DNA of 64,000 nt, taken from positions 3,975 through 67,974 of the forward strand of contig JBCCUL010000043.1 in assembly GCA_039197065.1 (NCBI GenBank), given 5' to 3'. The translations under genes and the position numbers were made by a program. Shown in pieces: positions 26,245 to 34,332 of the stretch; the stretch's first letter is position 1; every line of letters starts with the position of its first letter. The notes under the pieces were generated by a model that saw only the letters and a list, made by a program, of their open reading frames with translations, did not search any database and was not told where the DNA came from. This stretch comes from JANQPX01 sp039197065 (GTDB lineage Bacteria > Pseudomonadota > Alphaproteobacteria > Geminicoccales > Geminicoccaceae).

Positions 26245-26431
26245 TGTTCTTGCAAGTCTTTCGGAAGGCTAGGAACGGTGTCGATGGCGTGGTGCCATGA
26301 CATGTAAACTCTGCCCTTGTTTTGGGCAGGTGTCGATATGTGCTCGCTTTTGGTGCAGTTGACCTCTCCTCCTTAGGGATCGTCGCTGCAGCAAGGCCCG
26401 AAAGCATAAATCGCAAACCGAGGGAGGTACC
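26245..26431. promoter_or_regulatory. Divergent promoter region with CTGCCC dyad
   Basis: 187 bp between the deacetylase-like gene and dctP. CTGCCC-TTGTTTT-GGGCAG at 26311-26329 is the clearest dyad and could be an operator for an unlinked regulator. No -35/-10 pair stands out. Confidence 0.35.
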
Positions 26432-27511
26432 ATGGAGCGCAGGAACTTTTTGACAGGGGCGGGCGTCGCGTCGGCCGGCATATTGGCGGCACCGGCGATC
26501 GCCAAAGCCCAGACCATCGAATGGAAGATGACCACGGCCTTCCCGCCGGGGCAGCCATTCTACTCGGTGGGTCCCGGCTCGCTCACCGACCTGACCGATC
26601 GGATCCGGGACATGTCGAATGGCCGCCTCGACATCAAGGTGTTTCATGGCGGCGAGCTCGTGCCGGCCTTCGAAGGTTTCGACGCGGTGCGCCAGGGCGT
26701 GGTCGAGTGCAATGGCTGGGTCAGCTATTTCGGCGCCGGCAAGGTGCCGGCCGCGCAGTTCTTCGGCGCCGTGCCGTTCGGCATGTCGACCCAGGGCCAG
26801 AATGCCTGGTTTTATATCGGCGACGGGATCAAGCTCTGGCATGAGGTCTACGAGCCGCTCGGCCTGGTCGCTTTTCCGGTCGGCGCCACCGGCGTGCAGA
26901 TGACGGGCTGGTTCAACAAGGAGATCAACAGCGTTTCGGACATGGAAGGCCTGCGCCTGCGCATTCCGGGTCTGGCCGCCAAGGCCTATGCGCGGATCGG
27001 CGTCGACGTGAAGCTGCTCCCGGGCGGCGAGATCTTCCCGGCGCTCGAACGCGGCGTGATCGATGCCGCCGAATGGGTGGGGCCGGCGCAGGACAAGATC
27101 CTCGGCCTCAACAACGCGGCGACATACTACTACACCACCGGCTGGCACGAACCGACCACCGTGACCGAGCTCGCCATCAACAAGGCGGCATGGGACACGC
27201 TCGATGACGATCTGAAGGCGATCGTCGAAAACGCCTGCGCCGCCTGCAACGTCATTTCCCATTCCTGGGCGGAAGCGAACAATGCTGCGGCTTTGAAGGA
27301 GTTCGAAGCGACCGGCACGGAGATTCGCACCTTGCCCAAGGACGTGGTGGAAGCGCTCAGGAAGGAGATGGGTCCCGTCTACGACGAGCTCGCCGCCGAC
27401 GATCCGATGTTCAAGAAGGTGATGGACAGCTATTTCGCCTTCAAGGAAGAACACGACGTCTGGGCCTCCGCCTCCGAGACCGTCTGGCACAGCGAATTGC
27501 GCCAGGCTTGA
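26432..27511 (+). CDS. TRAP transporter substrate-binding protein (DctP), second system
   Basis: 359-aa periplasmic binding protein with a Tat-type leader (ERRNFLTGAG followed by a hydrophobic stretch ending APAIAKAQ). GGGAGG precedes the ATG by four bases. It is the same TakP-like branch as the first system (LRIPGLAAKAYARIGVDVKL, RGVIDAAEWVGPAQDKI, YYYTTGWHEP), so a 2-oxoacid, lactate or mannitol-like ligand is likely (inference). It is first in a plus-strand dctP-dctQ-dctM operon, divergent from the deacetylase-like hydrolase. Confidence 0.93.
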   Translation: MERRNFLTGAGVASAGILAAPAIAKAQTIEWKMTTAFPPGQPFYSVGPGSLTDLTDRIRDMSNGRLDIKVFHGGELVPAFEGFDAVRQGVVECNGWVSYFGAGKVPAAQFFGAVPFGMSTQGQNAWFYIGDGIKLWHEVYEPLGLVAFPVGATGVQMTGWFNKEINSVSDMEGLRLRIPGLAAKAYARIGVDVKLLPGGEIFPALERGVIDAAEWVGPAQDKILGLNNAATYYYTTGWHEPTTVTELAINKAAWDTLDDDLKAIVENACAACNVISHSWAEANNAAALKEFEATGTEIRTLPKDVVEALRKEMGPVYDELAADDPMFKKVMDSYFAFKEEHDVWASASETVWHSELRQA

Positions 27512-27523
27512 ACCGCGACGTCA

Positions 27524-27547
27524 ACGGGGCGGGCCAGCCCGCTCCGT
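27524..27547 (+). promoter_or_regulatory. Intercistronic hairpin dctP-dctQ (second TRAP operon)
   Basis: A GC-rich stem centred on GGGGCGGGC / GCCCGCTCC (27524-27547, about 10 pairs with one G-U) sits between the dctP stop and dctQ start. It mirrors the hairpins of the first TRAP operon and probably sets the binding-protein to permease ratio. Confidence 0.55.
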
Positions 27548-27557
27548 CGGTCATGCC

Positions 27558-28085
27558 ATGACCGGTTTTCTGCAAAAAGCGCTGTCGGCGGCCGAGGTGA
27601 TCGATCGCATCACCCGGGCCGCCGGCAAGCTCGGCACGCTCCTGCTCCTAGCACTGATCGCCCTGGTGGGCTGGAACGTCGCCGGGCGCTATGTCGTGGG
27701 TGGCGGCTCGGTCGCTCTGCAGGAGCTGGAATGGCACCTGCTGGCCCCGGTGGCGATCCTCGGCATCACGCTTCTGGTGCTGGAGAAGGGCCATGTTCGC
27801 GTGGACATGGTCTATGACCGCATGCCGGAACGGGCGCAGACCTGGCTTGATCTGATCTCGATGATCTGCGGAATCGTGATAGCTGTCTTGTTCATCAAAT
27901 ACTCGATCGGCTTCGTCGAGAGTTCGTGGTCGCTGCGCGAGGGCTCGGCCGATCCCGGCGGGCTGCCGGCACGCTACCTGCTGAAGGCGATGATCCCGCT
28001 CGGCTTCGCTTTGTTTGCGCTGCAATGCCTCGCCAATGCGATCCGCTACGCCGTGAAGCTGGCTGACGACCGGGAAACGCCATGA
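27558..28085 (+). CDS. TRAP transporter small permease (DctQ), second system
   Basis: 175-aa four-helix membrane subunit. DctQ family text VALQELEWHLLAPVAILGITL and HVRVDMVYDRM is present, with the ending APGG-like loop DPGGLPARYLLKAMIPLGFAL. It overlaps dctM by ATGA at 28082-28085. Confidence 0.93.
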   Translation: MTGFLQKALSAAEVIDRITRAAGKLGTLLLLALIALVGWNVAGRYVVGGGSVALQELEWHLLAPVAILGITLLVLEKGHVRVDMVYDRMPERAQTWLDLISMICGIVIAVLFIKYSIGFVESSWSLREGSADPGGLPARYLLKAMIPLGFALFALQCLANAIRYAVKLADDRETP

Positions 28086-29407
28086 GCGTCGACGAACTCC
28101 TCGCCATCGGCATGATCCTGACCTTCATGATGCTGCTGCTCGGCGGCGTGCCGGTCGGCATCGGCATTGCGACGGCAGGGTTCATCTTCGGCTGGATGGG
28201 TTTTGGCGACTTTCTGTTCAATCTGAGCCCGGCGCGCATCTATGGCGTCGTCACCAAATATGAATTTCTGGCGATTCCGCTCTTCGTCTATATGGGCGTG
28301 ATGCTCGAGAAGTCGCGGGTCGCGGAGGACATGCTGGATGTGATCGGCCGGCTGTCCGGAGGCCTGCATGGCGGCATGGCGCTGGCCCTTGTCCTGGTGG
28401 GCGTCTTGATGGGCGCGTCGACCGGCATCGTCGGCGCTACGGTGGTCACCCTGACGCTCCTGACCATGCCGATCCTTTTAAAGCGCGGCTATGATCCGGG
28501 CGTTGCCGCCGGCACCATCTGCGCGTCCGGCACGCTCGGCCAGATCATCCCGCCTTCCCTGGTGCTGATCCTGCTCGCCGACATCATGGCGGAGAGCGTC
28601 GGCACGTTGTTTGCAGCCTCCCTGCTGCCGGGCCTGATGCTCGCCGGGCTTTATTGCGCCTATATTCTGGCCCTGGGCTGGTTCAGACCCGGCCTGCTGC
28701 CGCCGATCCCGGTGGATGAGCGGAAGGACATTGCCGGGATGGCTCTGTTCCTGGCGGCGGTCAAAGCGCTGGCGCCGCCGCTGCTGCTGATCGGCGGCGT
28801 CCTGGGATCGATCATCGGCGGTTTTGCGGCCCCCACCGAAGCGGCAGGCGTCGGCGCCATCCTCTCGATTGCGGTGGCGGCGCTCTACGGTCGTCTGACC
28901 GCAAAGATGATCTGGGACGTGGCCGAGAGCGCGCTTCGCATCTCAGCGATGATCTTCTTCATCCTGATCGCGGCGCAGGTGTTCTCGATCGCGTTTCGCG
29001 GCCTGGATGGCGAAGCCCTGGTCAGGGATATGCTGGCCCTTACGCCCGGCGGCGAAACCGGCGCTCTGATCTTCATGATGCTGCTCCTGTTCGTGCTCGG
29101 TTTTTTCCTGGAATGGATCGAGATCAGCTATATCGCGCTTCCTCTCCTCTTGCCGTTCTTCATGGAAGCAGGCGTCGACATGGTGTGGCTGGCCGCCCTG
29201 GTCGCTCTCAATCTGCAGACGTCATTTCTGACGCCGCCCTTCGGCTGGGCCTTGTTCTTCCTGAAAGGCGTTGCGCCGCCCGACGTCACCACCAAGGCGA
29301 TCTATTGGGGCGTGTTGCCCTTCATCGTCATTCAGCTCATCGCCCTCATCATACTCTTCAATGTTCCCGGCCTGGCGCTTTGGTTGCCGGCAGCGATCGG
29401 GTGGTGA
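28082..29407 (+). CDS. TRAP transporter large permease (DctM), second system
   Basis: 441-aa DctM subunit with about 12 hydrophobic helices. Conserved stretches include AIPLFVYMGVMLEKSRVAED, TICASGTLGQIIPPSLVL and NLQTSFLTPPFGWALFFLKG. It is last gene of the second TRAP operon, 97 bp before nasT on the same strand. Confidence 0.95.
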   Translation: MSVDELLAIGMILTFMMLLLGGVPVGIGIATAGFIFGWMGFGDFLFNLSPARIYGVVTKYEFLAIPLFVYMGVMLEKSRVAEDMLDVIGRLSGGLHGGMALALVLVGVLMGASTGIVGATVVTLTLLTMPILLKRGYDPGVAAGTICASGTLGQIIPPSLVLILLADIMAESVGTLFAASLLPGLMLAGLYCAYILALGWFRPGLLPPIPVDERKDIAGMALFLAAVKALAPPLLLIGGVLGSIIGGFAAPTEAAGVGAILSIAVAALYGRLTAKMIWDVAESALRISAMIFFILIAAQVFSIAFRGLDGEALVRDMLALTPGGETGALIFMMLLLFVLGFFLEWIEISYIALPLLLPFFMEAGVDMVWLAALVALNLQTSFLTPPFGWALFFLKGVAPPDVTTKAIYWGVLPFIVIQLIALIILFNVPGLALWLPAAIGW

Positions 29408-29438
29408 CGTCCTAGGCGGCATCAGGCGCCGATGCGGT

Positions 29439-29454
29439 TGGCATTCTTCTTGCT
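29439..29454 (+). promoter_or_regulatory. Sigma-54 (RpoN) promoter of nasT
   Basis: TGGCATT-CTTC-TTGCT matches the -24/-12 consensus TGGCACG-N4-TTGCW, with the invariant GG and GC exactly ten bases apart. Transcription would start near 29465, about 40 bp before the nasT ATG. This places nasTS under nitrogen-limitation (NtrC-type) control, as in other bacteria. No clear NtrC enhancer was found nearby. Confidence 0.7.
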
Positions 29455-29504
29455 GAAATTGAAACAGGCTTATTCACGAAGCAGGACCTGGATTTCTGCC
29501 AGAG

Positions 29505-30080
29505 ATGCGCATTCTCGTCGTTGATGACAGCGAAGAACGGGGCAGGGCGGTCAAGGAAGCGCTTGACGGCACGGATTGCGTCGTGGTTGGGCAGGTTCAT
29601 TCCAGTGCGGCCCTTCGCAATGTCTTGAAGCGCCAGGACGTCGATGTGGTCATCGCCAGCATGTCCAGCCCGGATCGGGATACGCTCGAGAGTTTCCGCA
29701 CCAGCGCCGACGAAAACCCGCGCGCGGTCGTGATGTTCGTCGATGAGGACGGTGCCGATATGGCGAGCGAGGCGGTGCGTGCCGGCGTGTCGGCCTATAT
29801 CGTCGACGGCTTCGCCTCCAAGCGCGTGCGCTCGGTGCTGGAGGTGGCGATCCTGCGTTTCCAGGAGTTTCAGCGCCTGAAGGGCGAATTGGAGAAGAGC
29901 AAGGCCGCCCTTGCCGACCGCAAGCTGATCGATCGCGCCAAGGGTATCTTGATGGAGCAGCGCGGTTTGAACGAAGCGGACGCCTATGCGCTGCTGCGCA
30001 AGACGGCGATGGCGCAGAACCAGAAGATTGTCGATGTCGCCAGGAGTGTGCTGTCCGTGACCGAGCTGCTGAAGACGTGA
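29505..30080 (+). CDS. nasT: NasT, ANTAR-domain antitermination regulator
   Basis: 191-aa RNA-binding antiterminator for nitrate assimilation genes. Residues 1-120 form a receiver-like domain; the ANTAR domain (about 128-185) has DRKLIDRAKGILMEQRGLNE and the typical three-helix ending. The receiver is degenerate: the acidic pair D7/D8 remains, but the phospho-acceptor position appears to be S52 (VIASMSSP), and the conserved lysine region reads AYIVDG. This fits the known mechanism in which NasS, not phosphorylation, controls NasT. Its likely RNA target lies at 31560-31641. Confidence 0.93.
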   Translation: MRILVVDDSEERGRAVKEALDGTDCVVVGQVHSSAALRNVLKRQDVDVVIASMSSPDRDTLESFRTSADENPRAVVMFVDEDGADMASEAVRAGVSAYIVDGFASKRVRSVLEVAILRFQEFQRLKGELEKSKAALADRKLIDRAKGILMEQRGLNEADAYALLRKTAMAQNQKIVDVARSVLSVTELLKT

Positions 30081-30227
30081 TGGTTCTTGGCACGATGCTT
30101 GCGAGGAAATGAGTGAGGCCAATGGCGGCCTCGCCATTCGGATCGATGAGGGTCCGAATTAGCGGATGACGGCGTCCGGGCTGCACAGGGTTTGTGCGCA
30201 CGGGCGCTATTTTTTTGGCAAGACGGC

Positions 30228-31382
30228 ATGAGCAGAGACAACCAACTGACCCTCGGGGTGATGCCGCTTACGGACGCGGCACCGCTGATCATCGGCAAGG
30301 AGAAAGGATTTTTCGAGGCCGAGAACCTCGAGGTCACGCTTGAACGCGAGGCGTCTTGGGCGACGATCCGGGACAAGGTGATGTTTCACGCGTTTGACGG
30401 CGCTCAGATGCTGGCGCCGATGCCGCTCGCCATGAGCTTCGGCGTCGGTCACAAACCGCGCGCGACGCTCGCCCCCATCGTTCTAAGCCTGAACGGCAAC
30501 GGGATCACGGTCAGCACCTCTCTGCTGACCGACATCAGGAAAATCGCGCCGGAGAGCCTGGCGAGCCGGCCGATCAAGGCGGATGGCCTCGCCCGAGTGA
30601 TCGCCGATCGACAAGCTAAGGGCGAGCGGCGGCTGGTGTTCGGCGTGGTCTATCCCTATTCCACCCACTACGCGCAGCTGCGCGCCTGGCTGGCGGAAGC
30701 CGGCCTTTCGCCGGATGACGATCTGGAGATCGTGGTCGTGCCGCCCGCGCAGATGGCCGATGAGCTGGATGCCGGTCGGCTGGATGGCTATTGCGTTGGC
30801 GAGCCCTGGAATCAGCTCGCCGTGCGCCGGGGCGTCGGTCATTTGCTGATCACCAGCCAGGAATTCTGGACCAATCGGGCCGAGAAGGTTCTTGGGGTGC
30901 ATCAAAGCTTCGCCGAGGAGCGGCCCGACAGGCTCCAGGCCTTGCTGCGCGCGCTGATACGCGCCGGTAAATGGCTGGATCGCAGCGACAACCGTCTCGA
31001 AGCCGCGCGTCTCCTGGTTGAGGGCGGCTGGGTCGACGATGCGCCGATCGACGTGGTCGGCCTGTCGCTGATGGGCGTGATCGCCCATGATCTGGAAGAA
31101 CCGCCGCGCAACATTCCCGACATGCATATCTTCTATGCCGATGGCGCCAACCGGCCGTCGTTGCAGGATGCGGAGATCTACACGCGCGCCATGGTCAAGG
31201 CCGGCCAGCTTTCCCGTCCGCCGGGACCCGATGATCTGGCGGCGGTTTACCGCGCGGATCTCTATGACGAGGCCGCCGAGGCGCTCGGCGAAGCCCTGCC
31301 TTCAAGAGGCGATGCCGCCGTTTTGAGCAGTGAAGCCTCTGCTTCAACCTCAGGTGTCGCGGAGAAATCAGAGCGTTGCTAG
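30228..31382 (+). CDS. nasS: NasS, cytoplasmic nitrate/nitrite sensor
   Basis: 384-aa NrtA-like protein without a signal peptide, so cytoplasmic. In Azotobacter, Paracoccus and Bradyrhizobium NasS binds NasT and releases it when nitrate or nitrite binds. NrtA-family text is obvious: GVMPLTDAAPLIIGKEKGFF, LSLNGNGITVS, DGYCVGEPWNQLAV. I choose the ATG at 30228 (MSRDNQLTLG) since the upstream extension from 30192 has no homology. It lies 147 bp after nasT; this gap has no clear promoter. Confidence 0.92.
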   Translation: MSRDNQLTLGVMPLTDAAPLIIGKEKGFFEAENLEVTLEREASWATIRDKVMFHAFDGAQMLAPMPLAMSFGVGHKPRATLAPIVLSLNGNGITVSTSLLTDIRKIAPESLASRPIKADGLARVIADRQAKGERRLVFGVVYPYSTHYAQLRAWLAEAGLSPDDDLEIVVVPPAQMADELDAGRLDGYCVGEPWNQLAVRRGVGHLLITSQEFWTNRAEKVLGVHQSFAEERPDRLQALLRALIRAGKWLDRSDNRLEAARLLVEGGWVDDAPIDVVGLSLMGVIAHDLEEPPRNIPDMHIFYADGANRPSLQDAEIYTRAMVKAGQLSRPPGPDDLAAVYRADLYDEAAEALGEALPSRGDAAVLSSEASASTSGVAEKSERC

Positions 31383-31559
31383 ATCGAGAATAGTGCAATG
31401 CACAATAATTATTCACAAAGTGATTTTTCTTTGCCCAGAAGCATCTGTCTGTAAACAATCAATGTCATTGATAATTTTATAAATAATAGTTGACAGCCAT
31501 CGAGCTGTGTGGCTGATTTCATATAGATATTGCGCTGCAATATTGCAGTCGCTGCCCCA
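31383..31559 (+). promoter_or_regulatory. AT-rich promoter region of the nrt-nas operon
   Basis: Contains GTGCA-A-TGCAC at 31393-31403, a perfect 15-bp dyad ATCAATG-T-CATTGAT at 31458-31472, and a perfect TTGACA hexamer at 31490-31495. No good -10 at the right spacing and no sigma-54 element was found, so the start site is uncertain. The dyads are candidate binding sites for a nitrogen regulator. Confidence 0.4.
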
Positions 31560-31599
31560 GGATCCACCGCCGGGTCCGCTTGAAGCGAAGCCGCTTCGA
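31560..31599 (+). promoter_or_regulatory. NasT (ANTAR) two-hairpin antiterminator in nrtA leader
   Basis: Hairpin P1: GGATCC/GGGTCC stem (31560-31565 with 31572-31577) closing the hexaloop ACCGCC, which has A at position 1 and G at position 4 as required for ANTAR binding. Hairpin P2: TTGAAGCG/CGCTTCGA (31580-31587 with 31592-31599), whose six central bases GAAGCC keep G4 but have G at position 1. The 3' half of P2 is the 5' arm of the downstream terminator, so P2 and terminator exclude each other. Confidence 0.72.
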
Positions 31600-31641
31600 C
31601 TGTCGAGATTTCGATCTTGGCACGTTGAAGCGGCTTTTTTT
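31588..31641 (+). terminator. Regulated intrinsic terminator in nrtA leader
   Basis: AAGCCGCTTC (31588-31597) pairs with GAAGCGGCTT (31627-31636), extended by a G-U and an A-U pair, followed by seven T (31635-31641). An internal hairpin with a TTCG loop (31604-31619) fills the loop. It lies about 50 bp before nrtA and would stop transcription unless NasT holds the P1-P2 form. Confidence 0.85.
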
Positions 31642-31692
31642 GTGCTCAAACGCGGTCGACCGACCGGTCGCCGATAAGGGAAGGAGGGCCCC

Positions 31693-33102
31693 ATGCCCGA
31701 GATGATACCGAAGACAAAACGAGCCGGTCGGCGTCTGGGCGCAAGCCTTGCCGTTTTGAGCGCTCTGATGTTTACGCCCGCCGTCGTAACGGCCGAGATG
31801 CTGGACGTCGAGAAGGATGAGCTGACCTTCGGCTTCATCAAGCTGACCGACATGGCGCCGCTCGCGGTCGCCTATGAGAACGGCTATTTCGAGGATGAGG
31901 GCCTGTTCGTCACGCTCGAGCCGCAGGCGAACTGGAAAGTGCTGCTCGATCGCGTGATCGACGGCGAACTGGACGGCGCGCATATGCTCGCAGGCCAGCC
32001 GCTGGCTGCGACCATCGGCTTTGGCACCGAAGCCCATGTCATCACGCCTTTCTCCATGGATCTGAACGGCAACGGGATCACCGTCTCCAACGAGATATGG
32101 GAGCGGATGAAGGAGCATGTGCCGATCGGCGACGACGGCAAGCCCGTGCATCCGATCAAGGCCGATTACCTCAAGCCCGTGGTCGATGAAATCATCGCCG
32201 AGGGCAAGCCCTTCAATATGGGCATGGTGTTTCCGGTCTCGACCCACAATTACGAGCTCCGCTACTGGCTCGCCGCGGGCGACATTCATCCCGGTTACTA
32301 TTCGCCGAGCGACATTTCCGGCCAGATCCAGGCGGAAGCGCTGCTCTCGGTGACGCCGCCGCCGCAGATGCCCGCCACGCTCGAAGCCGGCACGATCTAC
32401 GGCTATTGCGTCGGCGAGCCCTGGAACCAGCAGGCCGTCTTCAAGGGCATCGGCGTGCCTGTGATCACCGATTATGAGATCTGGAAGAACAACCCGGAAA
32501 AGGTTTTCGGCATCACGGCCGAGTTCGCCGAGGAAAACCCCAACACCACGCTCGCCCTTACGAAGGCGCTGATCCGGGCCGCCATGTGGCTGGACGAGGA
32601 TAACAACGCCAACCGCATGGAAGCGGTCGAGATGCTCGCACTGCCGGAATATGTCGGCGCCGATGCCGAGGTGATCGCCAACTCGATGACCGGCACCTTC
32701 GAATATGAGAAGGGCGACGTGCGCGAGGTTCCCGACTTCAACGTCTTCTTCCGCTACTTCGCGACCTATCCCTACTACTCGGATGCCGTCTGGTATCTCT
32801 CCCAGATGCGCCGCTGGGGCCAGATCGCCGAATACAAGGACGACGCCTGGTACGACGAGGTCGCGCAGAAGGTCTACAAGCCTGACATCTACCTCGAGGC
32901 GGCCCGCCTCTTGGTCGACGAGGGGCTTGCGAACGAAGCCGATTTCCCCTGGGACACTGACGGCTATCGCGACCCGCAGTCCGAGTTCATCGACGGTCAC
33001 ACCTTCGATGGCCGTAAACCCAACGACTACCTCGAACAGTTTCCGATCGGCCTGAAAGGCAAGGACGCCGTCGAGGGCACCGAAGTCGTCACCTCCGGCT
33101 GA
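31693..33102 (+). CDS. nrtA: Nitrate ABC transporter substrate-binding protein
   Basis: 469-aa NrtA/CmpA-family periplasmic nitrate-binding protein. A signal peptide covers about residues 1-34 (basic start, hydrophobic core, cleavage near VTAEM). Family features include FGFIKLTDMAPLAVAYENGY, FSMDLNGNGITVSNEIW, FPVSTHNYELRYWLA and YGYCVGEPWNQQAVF. GGAGGG precedes the ATG. First gene of the nitrate assimilation operon, directly after the regulated terminator. Its cytoplasmic paralogue NasS lies just upstream. Confidence 0.95.
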   Translation: MPEMIPKTKRAGRRLGASLAVLSALMFTPAVVTAEMLDVEKDELTFGFIKLTDMAPLAVAYENGYFEDEGLFVTLEPQANWKVLLDRVIDGELDGAHMLAGQPLAATIGFGTEAHVITPFSMDLNGNGITVSNEIWERMKEHVPIGDDGKPVHPIKADYLKPVVDEIIAEGKPFNMGMVFPVSTHNYELRYWLAAGDIHPGYYSPSDISGQIQAEALLSVTPPPQMPATLEAGTIYGYCVGEPWNQQAVFKGIGVPVITDYEIWKNNPEKVFGITAEFAEENPNTTLALTKALIRAAMWLDEDNNANRMEAVEMLALPEYVGADAEVIANSMTGTFEYEKGDVREVPDFNVFFRYFATYPYYSDAVWYLSQMRRWGQIAEYKDDAWYDEVAQKVYKPDIYLEAARLLVDEGLANEADFPWDTDGYRDPQSEFIDGHTFDGRKPNDYLEQFPIGLKGKDAVEGTEVVTSG

Positions 33103-33211
33103 CCCGGCGGGTCAAGGCTCGACTTGCCTGACACGGGGTCAGGCGGTCGAGCCCCAAGCCCGGACGGATCGCTAGCCGCGACCAGCTTTCTCCGAACGAG
33201 GATGGCTCATC

Positions 33212-34300
33212 ATGTCGACCAATCTCTCTTCCGCCGATCAAGCCGCCGCGCTGCGGACACCGGTGAGCCGCCGGTTCAGCCTGCCGGACTTTCAAAGCAT
33301 CGCACGCTTCCTCACCGTGATCGGCTTCGGCTGGCTGGTGCCGATCATGAAGATGGCCGCGGGCGAGGATCCGAAGGCTCATCTGAACGACCTCTGGCGC
33401 CAGCTTGGCGTGCCTATCCTGGCGATCATCGCCTTTCTGTTCGCCTGGGCGCAATTGGCGCCGACCGTGCAGACCAGCCTCGGCGCCGTGCCCGGACCAG
33501 CCCAGGTTTGGGAGCAAGTCGAGGTCCTCGCCGCCGACCACGTCCGCCAGCGCGACAAGGCTGACGCCTTCTATGAGCGGCAGGAGGAGCGCAACGCCAA
33601 GCTCGAAGCCGAGGGCAAGGCGGACAAGGTCAAATGGCGGGACTATACCGGCAAGCCCACCTATCTCGATCAGATCGTCACCAGCCTGAAGACGGTCTTC
33701 ACCGGCTTCGTGCTCGCCAGCCTGATCGCCATTCCGCTTGGCATCCTCTGCGGCCTCTCGCCGATCATGAACGCGGCGTTCAACCCGCTTATTCAGATCT
33801 TCAAGCCGGTCTCACCGCTCGCCTGGTTGCCGATCGTCACCATGGTGGTCAGCGCCGTCTACACCAGCTCGGATCCCTGGTTCGACAAGAGCTTCCTGAA
33901 TTCGGCCTTCACCGTGATGCTCTGCTCGCTCTGGCCGGCGCTGATCAACACCACGCTCGGTGTCGCCTCGATCGACAAGGATCTCCTGAACGTCGGCAAG
34001 GTGCTGCAGCTCGACTGGCGGACGCGCGTTACCAAGCTCGTCATTCCCTCATCCCTGCCGCTGATCTTCACCGGGCTTCGGCTGTCCCTCGGCGTCGGCT
34101 GGATGGTGCTGATCGCCGCCGAGATGCTCGCCCAGAACCCGGGTCTCGGCAAATTCGTCTGGGACGAGTTCCAGAACGGCAGCTCCGACAGTCTCGCGCG
34201 CATCATGGTCGCTGTTCTGACCATCGGCATCATCGGCTTCCTCTTGGATCGCCTGATGTACACCCTGCAGAGCCTCCTCACCCACAACGCCCAGTCGTAG
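33212..34300 (+). CDS. nrtB: Nitrate ABC transporter permease
   Basis: 362-aa NrtB-type inner-membrane permease. An N-terminal helix lies near 69-86, a charged amphipathic segment at about 110-145, and the BPD_transp_1 domain from about 160 to 350. The permease loop SIDKDLLNVGKVLQLDWRTR contacts the ATPase. It would import nitrate delivered by NrtA, powered by the fused ATPase encoded next. Confidence 0.94.
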   Translation: MSTNLSSADQAAALRTPVSRRFSLPDFQSIARFLTVIGFGWLVPIMKMAAGEDPKAHLNDLWRQLGVPILAIIAFLFAWAQLAPTVQTSLGAVPGPAQVWEQVEVLAADHVRQRDKADAFYERQEERNAKLEAEGKADKVKWRDYTGKPTYLDQIVTSLKTVFTGFVLASLIAIPLGILCGLSPIMNAAFNPLIQIFKPVSPLAWLPIVTMVVSAVYTSSDPWFDKSFLNSAFTVMLCSLWPALINTTLGVASIDKDLLNVGKVLQLDWRTRVTKLVIPSSLPLIFTGLRLSLGVGWMVLIAAEMLAQNPGLGKFVWDEFQNGSSDSLARIMVAVLTIGIIGFLLDRLMYTLQSLLTHNAQS

Positions 34301-34332
34301 CAGGACGGGCTCGACTTTGACGGAGTGAACCC

